Assembly (NCBI GenBank): GCA_022570795.1
Contig: JAKUDP010000023.1
Span: 992,001 to 1,056,000 of the forward strand
Length of the DNA stretch: 64,000 bases
From: Sphaerulina vaccinii
Taxonomy: Eukaryota > Ascomycota > Dothideomycetes > Mycosphaerellales > Mycosphaerellaceae
Reading direction: 5' to 3'
In this document: positions 53,704 through 64,000 of the stretch, piece after piece
Layout: each line of letters begins with the position of its first letter
How positions within the stretch are numbered: position 1 is the first letter of the stretch
The notes under the pieces: model-generated
Told to the model about the DNA's origin: nothing
Database searches by the model: none
What the model saw: only the letters and a program-made list of their open reading frames with translations
Made by a program: the position numbers and the translations under genes

Positions 53704-56700
53704 ATGTTACCACCTCAGCTCAAGGGCGTTGCTCGTCCACGCTCCATGTCGACCAGCGCTCTCCATGCCTCCCCCTCGACCCTCATCCGACCCAGCATCA
53801 CCGCTTACGCTCAGTCCCGGAGCTTGTGGTGGAAACGTCCTTGTGACTACACATCTCAAGTCGACCCAATGTATCACCGCATGAGCCGATACCGCACTCT
53901 CAAGACTCGAGCCAAGATGCTTGACAAGATACGTAGACGAGGCAGATTCGACTGGGACGCGTCACAGCGGCCATTCTTCACGCCAAAGCACGTCAGATGG
54001 GCGAGCCATGTTGGCAGACCCAAGTGGTCTCCCGAGCAAGAGGCGCAGAAGCCTAAAGCTCAGGAAGCAGATCAAGAAGATGGCTTCGAGCTCAGCCAAC
54101 GCGAGAAGGAGTGGAAGGACCATATGGAGGCCTTACGAAAGCGTATCAACCAAGATCCCTACGAGGCGGTCTTCGGAAGGCGCTTCGAGCCCTTCTGGAT
54201 GCCCCTTGTTCCACAATGGATGAAAGAGGAGATTGGCCTACAGTCGAAGGATGCTTCCGAGGCCAAAGCCGCTTCCAACAGCAGACCGCAGGACGTAGAG
54301 ACGGCTAAAGCACCCTACAGACCGCTCGAGCCGGAGCCGATGCAACCCAAGAGGCAAGTCAATCCGAGCAGTGAAACATCTGAGAATCAGTCCCTGCCTG
54401 CACGATACAGCTACGACCCAAAGAAGACATCCGTTGACGTTAACAGTGACTCGCCGAATGGCCAACAAACCAGCTACTCTTATGGAGCTACGACGACGTG
54501 GGACTCATGGACGAAGAAGGCCAGTCGCGTGGAGTGGGACTCTGCATCAGGCGAGAAGCGACGATACGAGTATGACCCTATCAGCAACCGCATGGTGCAG
54601 GTCAAGGGTCCTCCAGAGTCTGAGGTCAGGAAAGTCGAAGATGCACTGAAAGACTATCCAGCCCGATCACAGTCTCCACTGATGTCGCATGGCTGGCAGT
54701 CAGGTCTCGGCAACAAGACGTCAGAGTCGGCAGCAATCGACATTCCCGTCAAGACGTCCAAGACCACTCGCCAGGCTATCTCGGTACCCACACAAGACAG
54801 TAACGGACAGAAGACTTCAGTCTACTTCCCATCATTGATCAACACCTCAGTCGTCGCAGACACGCCGAAGCCATCGTCGCTCACCAAGCACGAGAGATAT
54901 CCCGATTCCCTGACCGCAAGCGATGTTCGCGCCTCTGTAGGCCAGCACAGAGCTGAACGGATTGCTACACCCATCAGTGAAGAGCGTGCTTACCGTCATG
55001 GCAAAGCAGATCCTCGCAAGATGAGCCAGTGGGAACAAGCTGAACATCGTGTCATGCTCAATGAGGAGCTCTACGACATCACCAAGCAGAAGCAGAAGTT
55101 GCTCAAGCAAGAGTCCGATACTTTCCATATTGAGAAGATGCAGCGTGAGATGGGCAAGCTGGAGCTGCGAGCTTCTGACCTGCACAAACAACTTGATGCC
55201 CTGGACAGTGTGCCATCTAAGCCACTTAGTACCGAGCCGAAGCTAGAGCCAAGCACAACTATCACTGCGAAGTCACACAACATAAGTAGACAGCCCCCGG
55301 CCAAGCTGCAGCCATCATTGGAGCGCATGCAGGCAAAGGCCACCCCAGCTGCAGAGGATCCTGATGACTCGGCTGCTCACGAATCTACCGGAGACTTTGG
55401 TGGCTACAACTTCAATGACATTCCGAAGACGTCGTCAGTAATCTCTCGTCCAAGCAAGCACGTACAACAGAGTCGCCTATCGCGAGATGAGCTCACCGAA
55501 GCGGAGAACGATGCATTGCGTAAGTCTGGTACCAGCATGGTAGAGCGACTTCGAGAGAAGCGAAGCCTTGAAGATCGTGTGCAAAGCGAAGTACTTGGTC
55601 GCAAATCCACACCACGTTGGATCGAGGTCATGAATGCGAGGAAAGCTGCCGAAGACGCCAAGAGGTCTCAGGGAGACATCGCAATCGAGACAAGAGATGC
55701 TGCGAAGAACGAGAGACTCGCCAAGGCGAATGCTCTGTTGCAGGCCGAGATCGATGAGCAGAAGAATCGCATGAGCGCACACGAGCACCGTCACCCATCT
55801 GCTATTGAAAGCCCTCCTCTCCGGAAATCGAAGCCAGCCGAGCCAAACCAGTCTTGATGGCCGATCTGATGCGGCTGATGCGGAGAAGCGGAAATACATC
55901 AAGAAGATCAAGACATTGCGCGAGGAATTGGACACTGCTTTTAGGCAAAGTAGTATCAACGCCGAGATGCAGGTGGATCGCATCCGTGACCTCGAGAGGG
56001 AGCTTGAGAAAGCACGTCAAGGTAGCAAGCCAACGCAAGTTTTGCAAGCGGAAGGCGATATGAGCGTCGATGTAACCAAATTTGCCAAGGACAGCAGCAA
56101 GTGGTACAAACAGGCAGCCAGTGTACATGCGAAGGGATTGTCGGAGGTTGAAAGCCAGCTCAAGTCATCGAACAAGGAACGCGATGCGGCACTATCAGAG
56201 CACGAGCTGAGAGCAGGATCTGCCTATGAATCGCAAGCTTCTCGCCAACAGGAGTCTGTGAACCACGCCAATGTGAAGCCACACCCGATCGACCAAGCTC
56301 TAGCTGAGTACGAGAGAAGAGCGAAGCAACGAAAGCGTGATCAAGATCTGGTGAACGAGGTTCGCGACATCTACGAGTCCAAATACGGCACGATCGACGT
56401 CAGTCATCGTCAATCATCTGTCGACAAAGCACTTGAGGCACATGAGCACAAGAAGAAGCTGTTGCCAACGGTCGACGAAGCGCTCAAAGAACACGAGCAG
56501 AAGGCATCTGTCCAGCCATCTGTCGACCAGGCGCTCAAGGAGTATAAGGTGCTGCCCCCGTCTGTCGACAAGGCACTTGGAGAGCATGAGCAAAAGACGC
56601 GCCAACCATCTGTCGATAAAGCACTAGAGGAGCACGAGCGAAAGACGAAGCTCCAGCCTAAGGCTGTGCCGGAAGTCTTTACTGTCCGAAGTGAGCAGCA

Positions 56701-57742
56701 ACCACATCCAACAGCACTTTCCCTGCAGCTTGATGAGTACGAGCGGGAGCATGGATACAAGAACGACTGCGCAGATGACTACAAAGCTCTCGAATCTGAG
56801 ATAACGCAACAAGAAAATGAAGCGCACGAAGCACAGTCTACTATGGACAAGGAAGTTTATGGCACTCGAAGTGTTGATACTGACGTGCAGCACCCGATCA
56901 AGGCCGTCAACAAGCACAACATACAGTGGCAAGAGCCTCCAGTCTACAAGGTCCTCGCTTACGACTCCGGAAACGACTTCCTCGTGACATCCACTACCTC
57001 GACTAACTTTACTGGCAAGGAAACGCCGATTTCGATTTCCGAGGCTCTTTCGCAGCTTTATCAACCTGCTCGGTTTATCCCAAAGTTCGCCGACCTTCAG
57101 AAGCAGAACTTCCAAGTTATCTACGCTTCTCGAGACTTGCTTGTATTCCGCAAGGCTAAGACGACTGCGCCAGCTGCTGAAGAGACTACTCTGCATGATC
57201 ATGGTCTCATCGCACCTTCAGCGGAGCCTACATCGGTCAAGTCAGCACCCAAGGTCAATCCTGTTGACAAGACCGGCTTTCAAGAACCCGCTACAGGCAG
57301 CTTTGCGTCGCCTACAGGCTTTGTGGGCGATCGTTGGGATCCTGAAGCTCCTAGTGTCGAATCTGATGAAACAAACGCTGTCAAGTCGGCTCTGAACGAA
57401 TACGAAATCAAGCACTACCCACGCGTCACCCGCCAGGAACACGTCTTCTCTGGTAGTAGACTCGGTAACAGAGGTTCCTCTTCATCTTCATCGCATACAT
57501 CGAATAAGAGGAAACAGGAAGAGAAAGAACAGAGAAGAAAGTATCGTGGTTGGAGACGAAGCGCTAAATGGGCTTTGATCTCTGGAGCAGGAGTGGGTGT
57601 TGCGGCTTACAGTATCGGCGCTGCTGCTGAGAGAAGTCGTGAGAGGGATATGGAGAGATGGCAGCGGATTCTGCAAGAGCAACGACAAATGGGTGGGCTA
57701 GGTGCTGATGGGAAGAGGCTGAGTGGAGCGTTCTGGAAGTGA
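53704..57742 (+). CDS. Mitochondrial-type Ser/Thr-rich repeat protein, frame broken
   Basis: Two long frames form one protein of about 1,345 aa: 53704-55857 and its continuation one frame over to 57742. They overlap between 55775 and 55857, where the shift must lie; I found no intron that fixes it. The N-terminus looks like a mitochondrial presequence (basic, no acid for 50 residues). MYHRMSRYRTLKTRAKMLDK and YEAVFGRRFEPFWMPLVPQWM match a conserved fungal family annotated as serine-threonine-rich protein. The second part has coiled coils, five VDKALEEHE-type repeats, a conserved KVLAYDSGNDF domain and a C-terminal membrane helix (ALISGAGVGVAAYSIGA) before RWQRILQEQRQ. It may be a sequence indel, a real frameshift or recoding. 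Confidence 0.75.
56414..56649 (+). repeat. Tandem VDKAL-x-EHE coding repeats
   Basis: Five in-frame units of 17-21 codons with consensus P-S-V-D-K-A-L-x-E-H-E-x-K. DNA copies share TCTGTCGAC-AA-GC-CT. An earlier, diverged unit (IDQALAEYERRAK) precedes them. This suggests expansion by slippage or unequal crossing-over in a coiled-coil region. Confidence 0.75.
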
Positions 57743-58366
57743 TGACCTTGCATGATATCGACGAGTTGAGACGGTTCATTATGACGGCGTTATAGGGATG
57801 GAGGATTAGCATTGGTGTTTTTCGGGGATTATCTTTAAGATATCACTTGTCGTTTGAGTTTGAGAAGAACAGAAGACACCACTCACTCACTCTTGTATCA
57901 GCTAAGAGCTAGAGAATATGAAGGCACTTCACTCATGTCTATTGCTTCGTCGTGGCTTTGTCACAGCCGATGCTCGAACGTATGATTGAAAGAGGGACTT
58001 GGACATCTAGGAGGATTGCCTGCACGGTGTGCATGAGTAGAAAGCAGCTCTGAGATGGGCTCAAAAAGCTCACACTAGTACGGCTATCAGCTTAGTGGGT
58101 TGGTCTATAGAATCTCGCAGAGATGGAGACAATTTTCGGAACAATTCACTCACAAATCCGACAATTCACTTTTCAGAAAAGCCTACTTCTGAACCTTTGG
58201 ATTGGCTATGTCCCTGCGTGGAAAGTGTCGCTAAAAAGGCGTCGTAAATCTCACACTGGTCCGGTTGTAAGCTTAGCGGCATGGCTCGCGAGATTTCAGA
58301 GAAGGACTGGTCAAAATGATTAACTACGAAATCTATGCCCTATTGCTCATGTCCCTTGTGACTGCT
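57743..58366. other. Convergent intergenic region
   Basis: 620 bases between the repeat protein and the chitinase 3' end. Two related segments, about 58070-58130 and 58250-58310, share CTCACACT-GT-CGG-T---AGCTTAG and GAGATTTCAGAGA-like ends, an old direct duplication. No gene supported. Confidence 0.4.
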
Positions 58367-58877
58367 TCACTGACACAAATGTCCTGTAGTAAGAACAGAG
58401 TGTATCTGACCAAAGTAGTCACAGCCATTCTTGACAACCACAGACTTCGTATCACCAGTCTCGTATACCATGAATCCATCAAAGTTCTTCACTCCCTACA
58501 CGAGAAGTTGATCAGCATGTGTCTCTATAAGATGCGTATCGGTCCCAAGCAGGTCTGCTTCTGAATTTGTGCCGTAGCAGGCTCAACCTCAAGACGAGCT
58601 AATAGTCGTCGTTGAGGGAGTGTAGATCACACTTGGCGTATCGTCACTTGTCTCGGAGACGTCGAGCTCATTTGCAGGCTGGTGTGGTTGCCACTGGAGT
58701 GGCATGGTCTGTGGTGCTTGCTGGAGAGGCATATTGGAAATGAGAAGATGCTTACCTTCGCAGCATTATACACATCTGCCAGATGAGCTGTAGGAACATA
58801 CTCTGGAGCCTCAGCCTTATTTCCTGGAATTCCAACCAACAGCTTCGCGTTCTTCGATGCTCCGTTCGCTATGACAC

Positions 58878-59028
58878 CTAAAAGCAGTAGGTAGATGGGT
58901 CAGCACAGATCTCTGAAAGAGCAGGCTGTCTCAATAAATGTCTGTCCACAAGCTCGGCACCCGGGCAAGTGCGAGCTCAGTGAGACACAGGAGCGAGCGC
59001 ATGCCTTCTATATACTGCTTTTACTCAC
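58878..59028 (-). mobile_element. Introner-like intron D (chitinase intron 4)
   Basis: 151-nt phase-1 intron. On the minus strand it starts GTGAGTAAAAGCAG and ends CTACTGCTTTTAG. These ends are complementary (AAAAGCAGTA with TACTGCTTTT), giving a terminal stem. It shares GAAGGCATGCGCT, GTCTCACTGAGCTC, GAGACAGCCTGC and TTTCAGAGAT with copies B and C. Confidence 0.75.
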
Positions 59029-59254
59029 CGGGCCATTTATTCAGATTGAATTGGTTAGAGCCATCGTAAGCGTGGGTGGCTGCGCATTCGTTGTTGTAGA
59101 ATTGAATCCAGAGATAATCGTATCTTGCTTGGTTGATTTAATGGCCTATGTTATGATCCATGTTATCGTCGTTGAGATAGCATTGTGGTGCGCCACCGAT
59201 GTAGTATTTATGTGCTGTGTCAGCTTCAAAGTAGGAGCGGAGTTTATTGAGCAT

Positions 59255-59401
59255 CTAAAAGTAGTAGGTAGAAGGGTTAGCAAGTATCTCTGAAAACGCA
59301 GGCTGTCTCGTCGAGTGTCTGTCTTTGAGCTCAGCATCCCAGTGGATGTGAGCCCAGTAAGACACTGTCAATAGCGCATGCATTCTGCCTACTACACTTA
59401 C
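59255..59401 (-). mobile_element. Introner-like intron C (chitinase intron 3)
   Basis: 147-nt phase-0 intron, nearly identical to MFS intron B. It starts GTAAGTGTAGTAGGCAGAA and ends TTCTACCTACTACTTTTAG, a long terminal inverted repeat. Branch-like GCTAAC lies in TTGCTAACCC. The near identity in two unrelated genes means recent copying. Confidence 0.8.
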
Positions 59402-59638
59402 TGCACCCAGGTAGCCATTCTCGTCCTCTCCGTATGGGTCGGACTCGATGTCGATATCCCAGCCATCAATGCGGACATTGCCGAGTGGACGTTTGGACTT
59501 GTCTTGGACTGCTGAGGGGGCGCCGTAAGAGTTCCAGAGACTGTAGGCAACGCCTTCTGCGTCGCCTTTGCTGTTGAGGCCGAGATTTCCGTCTCCGCCG
59601 CCGATGGAGATGAAGACTTTCTTGCCCATAGCTTGGCA

Positions 59639-59726
59639 CTAGTGTGACGGTCATGTTAGCAAGTGTCTCTGAGGCGGCATGTCTACCATATCTGGTGTCT
59701 GAACGCAAGTGACATGATATACTTAC
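59639..59726 (-). mobile_element. Possible short introner-like intron E
   Basis: 88-nt phase-0 intron of the chitinase gene. It shares only the 3' module CTCAGAGACACTTGCTAAC with copies A-C (TTCAGAGATACTTGCTAAC), and may be a shortened, older copy. Confidence 0.45.
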
Positions 59727-60224
59727 TGTTGCGATGTCTTGCTCAACTTGTTCGCAGCCGCTGCTAGTGCCATCCGAGTTGACTGAGCAGTACCCAATGT
59801 TTCCGTTCGGGTATTGGCCGTGTCCAAAGTTGTTCAGGAAGGCGAGCACGAGGATGCTGATGTGTTCGTTGTCGGCGCACCAGTCTGCTAGGTTGCCGTC
59901 GGCTTCTGTGTAGCCTCCATTGCCCTGCTTTAGTCAGAAGATGTTGCTGTCAGATGCTTTGATGGGGTGCTCTCTGGTTTCCTAATTCATTCGTCAAACC
60001 GCCGACATTTCGCTTTCCTGGGCTTGGAGAAAGCATGCTGACAGAGACGATGCGGAACGTCTCTCTAGGCACAGGCGCTGACCATGGTGTGCTAGCTCCA
60101 TTCAGGGCGGAAACGACATGGGGACAGATTCTCAGAGAGGTGCTGTGCTTACCCAGTATGAGACGATCTCAGAGGCGAGAGCGCCTTGTGCAAGGAGGGT
60201 CAGCAGTGTGGTCTTGAACTGCAT

Positions 60225-61737
60225 GGTGGTGGCTTGATGATGAGTGTGGACAGGGCTGTCTCGGGAGGTGTTGGACACTCATCTTGCAAAGACATCAAGC
60301 TGGCTCTTATACTGTATGTTCGACAGGCCAACTATCAGGCGTCTCGACATCTCCTTTATCTTTCAGGCCTTCTCGATATGGCATCTAGCACTGAAAGTCC
60401 AGATCAGGAAGGTTACCTCCAATGCATCTTACTGTCAAGGCAATGATCAGAGGCAGCCGTTGATACTGAAGCTGAAAAGCTGTGGAGTGTAACAGTGATG
60501 CAAAGAGTCTAAGACGAGAGAGGCATTGCTTTCGACGCTAGCTTGCGCTATTTGGCCGTAGGCAGGTGTAAGGTGACATCGCCAATTCGCACACCGAGAG
60601 CAATGCTATGCACGACGGGTCCTTTTGATCATAGGTTTGCCAGTGGACCTCGTGGCTTGGAGCTTGTCGAAGCTTGGTAAAGTGTGCGGCGCCTTGGTGC
60701 GGTAACAGCAGTGGTAAAGTGACGCTGAGTACTTCCGGGTGTGCACATAGTCCTCGAGGCTTGTATGTGGACGGTTGGCTGAGCCAAGGTAGCTTCTCCT
60801 AGTGAAGCACTGTTAGCAAGTCTGAGAGGCCTGATCAGCAAGGTCATGATTTGAGCTGCCATTCTTTGCCATTGCTCCGTTCCGCGGCCATACCAGTCCT
60901 GCAAGCTGCGAACTACTTACTGATCAGGCGTGCTATGCTATCGTATGTGCATTGTAGATCAGAAGGAGGATCGGATCGGGTTGTCGGAAGGAGGAAAAAG
61001 CTTGAGCCAAGACCCCAAATCACGCTAGGGACACGTGCGAGGCCTTGCGCGCCTGAACACCATCTTCATCCTTCCACATCTCTTGTTTCCACATCAAGCT
61101 CTAGCAAAGTTATGCTCCTCCGAATCAGGCGTCAGATGTCCTTCCTAGACAGGCTAGGTCACTTATCACAGATGCCTCGGGAACATGCAGCCCTCTTCGC
61201 CATCCAGCAAGATGGGAGACACGCGCCCTCAGACGCGTCCGCCATTCGACAAGCTGCAGGTAGACTGAACGAATTCAAGGCTGACGACCCGAGTAGGTAC
61301 TCTGTACACATTGACAATGTCAACTAGAGTCGGAATCACATCACCATCCGCGCCTGAAACTGCTGCAAGTTCTCAGCTGCAGACTAGCAGGGTCATCCTC
61401 TCTAATCCGGATTGCTCATAAGCCGCATGAACCAATTGCAAGCCAATGCCGAAGCCTTCGATTAATGTCCGAATGGCGTCCTTTGTGATCATACAACCAT
61501 CATACTGAGCGGTTTGCCTGAATCGTTCTTCCTCCGTCCGAGCAGCAATGATCTCCGGTCTGGTTACATTCAGGCAGGCCACTTTGAGAAGCTGCTTGCA
61601 CGATATCATGCAACAGTCCTGATGGCAAACTTCTGCTATGATGGGAAGCCTGAGTTCCCTCGACATAGAAAAGAGAGCGTCTCTACGGCCTTGTGCTCCC
61701 CAGAAACAGCCATTTCCACATTCTTGAGGTCAGCACG
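60225..61737. other. 1.5-kb divergent intergenic region
   Basis: Lies between chitinase and GH55-like starts. A frame ending at 61327 contains a peptide (from ATG 61111) MLLRIRRQMSFLDRLGHLSQ... of 71 aa that could be a small gene but has no family. The word GTTAGCAAGTCTGAGAGGCCTG near 60807 weakly recalls the introner 3' module. Confidence 0.35.
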
Positions 61738-64000
61738 ATGACCACGCTTACTTCCTTTCTGCTCCTGGCGGGGCTGACATATGCCTCGCCTTTTGTTCTT
61801 CCACGACAAACCAATTCATCTGCTCCGACATACATCATGAACACCACAGTCTCTCACAACGCATCGAGGCTAGCAGCTGCAGCATCGTCGAACTGGTGGT
61901 ATGCCAACATCGACCACACTACAGGCGCCGTCCGCGACTACGCTCCTGGTGTTGGCGATTACAACTATCCAATCTTTAAACCTGTCAGCACAGTTTCTGA
62001 CCTCTACAACGCCATACTGTCAGATGGACCGAATGGCAACCAGCGACCATCCGCTTTAGGAGATCAAGATCCTGGAACGATCATCGGCAACGATTACCTC
62101 GCAGCCCTGCCTAGGGTCGTATACATCCAACCAGGAACCTACACGCTCACCCGCAAGCTTGCACTTACTGGCGATACTATACTAGTCGGCGACGCAGCAA
62201 ACCCACCTGTTCTAAAAGCATCTTCTGGCTTTAGCGATCCTTATGTCATTCAAGGAGGCTCCGGCATCACTGATCCCAATGATAGCGGCGGCCATGGGGA
62301 GCTTCGCTTCTCTAGAATGATCAAGAACGTCATCATTGACACAACTCAGGCTACTGGCAAAATCGACTTGATCGCTCTGGAGTGGGGCGTAGCACAGAAC
62401 TGTGCCTTGGTCAATGTCAAGATCAACATGCCACCACAAAAGCATACTGGTCTTCTGGTCGGACAGGGCTCCACCATCCAGGTCGCTGACGTCTCTTTCA
62501 GCTATGGCAACCTCGGAGTGCTGGCACGCAACCAACAGGCAACTCTGAAGAACATGCGTTTCACTGATACGACGACTGCCATCCAGATTGCTGGCGGCTT
62601 TGCTTACAACATCTTCGCGCCCGTTTTTGACACTGTGGGCACTTGTATATCACAGACCAATGGACAGCCTTGGCTATCCGTGGTCGATGCTACAGTGACC
62701 AACTCTGGTACTCTTCTTTCGACTGTCCAGTATCCCAACTTCATGATCGAGAATGCCAATCGCGACAATTCGAACGCTATGGTGATCGCAGGCGGAAAGA
62801 CGCTTGTGGGTGGTGTCTCAAAGGTCGGCCACTATGTCTACGGCAATACATACAACGCAAACCCCATATACAAGACCGACAACCAGCCTTCGGCAGACCG
62901 CCGCCCGTCGAATCTGCTTGTCAACGGCAAGTACCCTGTCATCAGCCCGAACCAGCATACCGACAAATCAGCAGACGATGTCATCAACCTCAAGGACTCG
63001 TCTCAAACCGGAGGCGGCAAGGTTCTGGGTGATGGCAGCAACATCGATGGCCCAGGTCTTCAGACTGGTCTGAACATGGCAGCTGCAGCTGGCAAGATTG
63101 CCTATCTGCCCTTCGGAGTCTACCGTGTCGACAACACCCTCACGATCCCACCAGGAACCATTCTCTACGGCAATGGTTGGAGCACTATCCAAGGTGTGGG
63201 CCAGAACTTCAAGTCCGAAAGCAACCCTCGACCAGTCGTGCAGGTTGGAGCGCCTGGATCGACAGGTACAGCCGAGATTCATGACATCCACGTCAACGCT
63301 GGTGACGCCCTGCCAGGTGCCATCCTTGTGCAAGTCAACATGGCTGGCTCACCTGGGGACGTCGTCATCCACAACTCGATCATCACTCTTGGTGGCACTT
63401 CGAACGTACCAAGCGGGAGTAGTAAGCTTAGCTGTAGTGGCTCGAACAATTGTGCCGCTGCATACCTAGGTCTTCACCTCTCGAAATCGTCCTCAGCATA
63501 CATCAATAATGCTTGGGTGTGGGTCGCTGATCATTCAGTCGATGGCGCGAGCGTCGGCACAAACACAGCAGGCAAAGGAGGTGTTCTCGTCGAAGCAACG
63601 AAAGGAACCTGGCTCACAGGTCTTGGAAGTGAGCACTGGTGGTACTACAACCTAGGCTACAACAAGGCCTCTAACGTGTTCGTCTCTCTACTACAGTCGG
63701 AGACCAACTACCAAGAAGGCAATAACCAAGGCGGTTCAGGTCCACCAAGTGATCCTCCACCAGGACCTTTCACTCCCACATCTGCCGATCCAGATTGGAG
63801 CTACTGCGATGGGTCTGCCGCAGTATGTCGCATGACGATGAATCAGTGGTTCAATGGTGGGAGCAACATTGTCAGCTATGCAAGCGCTAGCTGGAACTTT
63901 GGCGACAATAACGTCCAAGCCAATGTCAATGTCATGTCACAGGCACCTAGCAGTCTTCAGCTGTACGGTTTGTGTGCAGGACCAAGCACCAATTACATCA
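61738..64000 (+). CDS. GH55-like secreted beta-helix hydrolase, 3' partial
   Basis: At least 754 codons, open without an intron to the window end. Residues 1-18 (MTTLTSFLLLAGLTYASP) are a signal peptide. NWWYANIDHTTGAVRDYAPG opens the first right-handed beta-helix domain. The second begins about residue 415 (SADDVINLKD) and has the typical GKIAYLPFGVYRVDNTLTIP followed by GTILYGNGWSTIQG. Two pectate-lyase-like repeats with this sequence are the mark of fungal GH55 exo-beta-1,3-glucanases. The first domain lacks the usual GAKGDGVTDDTAAI start, so it is an outlying member and the substrate is less certain. The family continues for some 50-100 residues past the window. Confidence 0.8.
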   Translation, partial: MTTLTSFLLLAGLTYASPFVLPRQTNSSAPTYIMNTTVSHNASRLAAAASSNWWYANIDHTTGAVRDYAPGVGDYNYPIFKPVSTVSDLYNAILSDGPNGNQRPSALGDQDPGTIIGNDYLAALPRVVYIQPGTYTLTRKLALTGDTILVGDAANPPVLKASSGFSDPYVIQGGSGITDPNDSGGHGELRFSRMIKNVIIDTTQATGKIDLIALEWGVAQNCALVNVKINMPPQKHTGLLVGQGSTIQVADVSFSYGNLGVLARNQQATLKNMRFTDTTTAIQIAGGFAYNIFAPVFDTVGTCISQTNGQPWLSVVDATVTNSGTLLSTVQYPNFMIENANRDNSNAMVIAGGKTLVGGVSKVGHYVYGNTYNANPIYKTDNQPSADRRPSNLLVNGKYPVISPNQHTDKSADDVINLKDSSQTGGGKVLGDGSNIDGPGLQTGLNMAAAAGKIAYLPFGVYRVDNTLTIPPGTILYGNGWSTIQGVGQNFKSESNPRPVVQVGAPGSTGTAEIHDIHVNAGDALPGAILVQVNMAGSPGDVVIHNSIITLGGTSNVPSGSSKLSCSGSNNCAAAYLGLHLSKSSSAYINNAWVWVADHSVDGASVGTNTAGKGGVLVEATKGTWLTGLGSEHWWYYNLGYNKASNVFVSLLQSETNYQEGNNQGGSGPPSDPPPGPFTPTSADPDWSYCDGSAAVCRMTMNQWFNGGSNIVSYASASWNFGDNNVQANVNVMSQAPSSLQLYGLCAGPSTNYI

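Larger units (their letters stand above)
58367..60224 (-). pseudogene. Class III (GH18) chitinase with premature stop
   Basis: Secreted endochitinase frame of 327 codons plus stop. Exons: 60153-60224, 59727-59924, 59402-59638, 59029-59254, 58756-58877, 58367-58495. Signal peptide MQFKTTLLTLLAQGALA; EIVSYW-GNGG across intron 1 is the GH18 beta-1 strand. KKVFISIGGG and DGWDIDIE (D148, D151, D153, catalytic E155) are intact. Codon 208 is TAA (59140-59138), between MDHNIGH and INQARYDYLWIQFYNN; the latter matches the family, so a CAA Gln is the likely ancestor. No intron removes it. Introns 3 and 4 are introner-like. The last intron (260 nt) might hide another exon. The 169 codons before exon 4 would give a truncated barrel. 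Confidence 0.8.

Overview
The window is genomic DNA from a filamentous ascomycete, most likely a Dothideomycete of the Mycosphaerella/Cladosporium type. The evidence is short GT-AG introns (about 43-66 nt) with CTAAC/CTGAC branch points, dense genes on both strands, and typical ascomycete families (Atg6/Beclin, Nur1, Cuz1, SLC6, Vba-type MFS, GH18, a GH55-like hydrolase). Four long introns resemble each other and look like the introner-like elements known from Dothideomycetes. Gene models were built by joining reading frames at splice sites that restore phase and family-conserved sequence.

Layout. 1-9.6 kb holds metabolic genes: an aminotransferase 3' part, a GST, a 3-hydroxyisobutyrate-dehydrogenase-like enzyme, a 2OG-Fe(II) oxygenase diverging from an allantoate-permease-like MFS carrier, and a peroxisomal thiolase. 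9.8-15.4 kb holds a stop-interrupted gene, Nur1, Atg6/Vps30 and an SDR. 15.6-21.7 kb is the most interesting region: a putative gasdermin-like gene, a single-pass membrane protein, and a TPR-subtilisin fusion with an intact catalytic triad. This resembles the fungal gasdermin/protease cell-death pairs (HET-Q1/HET-Q2 type). 22-32 kb has an SLC6 transporter with two in-frame stops, a secreted isochorismatase-like hydrolase, a C2H2 protein and a frameshifted sugar porter. 32-40 kb has tRNA-Thr(AGT), a peroxisomal enoyl-CoA hydratase ending in SKL, a small Cdc25/rhodanese protein, two poorly known proteins and an amino-acid transporter. 41.9-64 kb has a sulfatase, a Vba-like MFS carrier with two introner-like introns, two unknown proteins, a broken APH-type pseudokinase, Cuz1, a long mitochondrial-type repeat protein split by a frameshift, a class III chitinase with introner-like introns and a premature stop, and a GH55-like secreted protein running off the end.

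Functional links. The PTS2 thiolase and PTS1 hydratase both fit peroxisomal beta-oxidation. The chitinase, GH55-like protein, sulfatase and small secreted protein form a secreted set. Several accessory genes carry nonsense or frameshift lesions. These could be real decay, recoding or RNA editing, or sequence errors; the DNA alone cannot decide.
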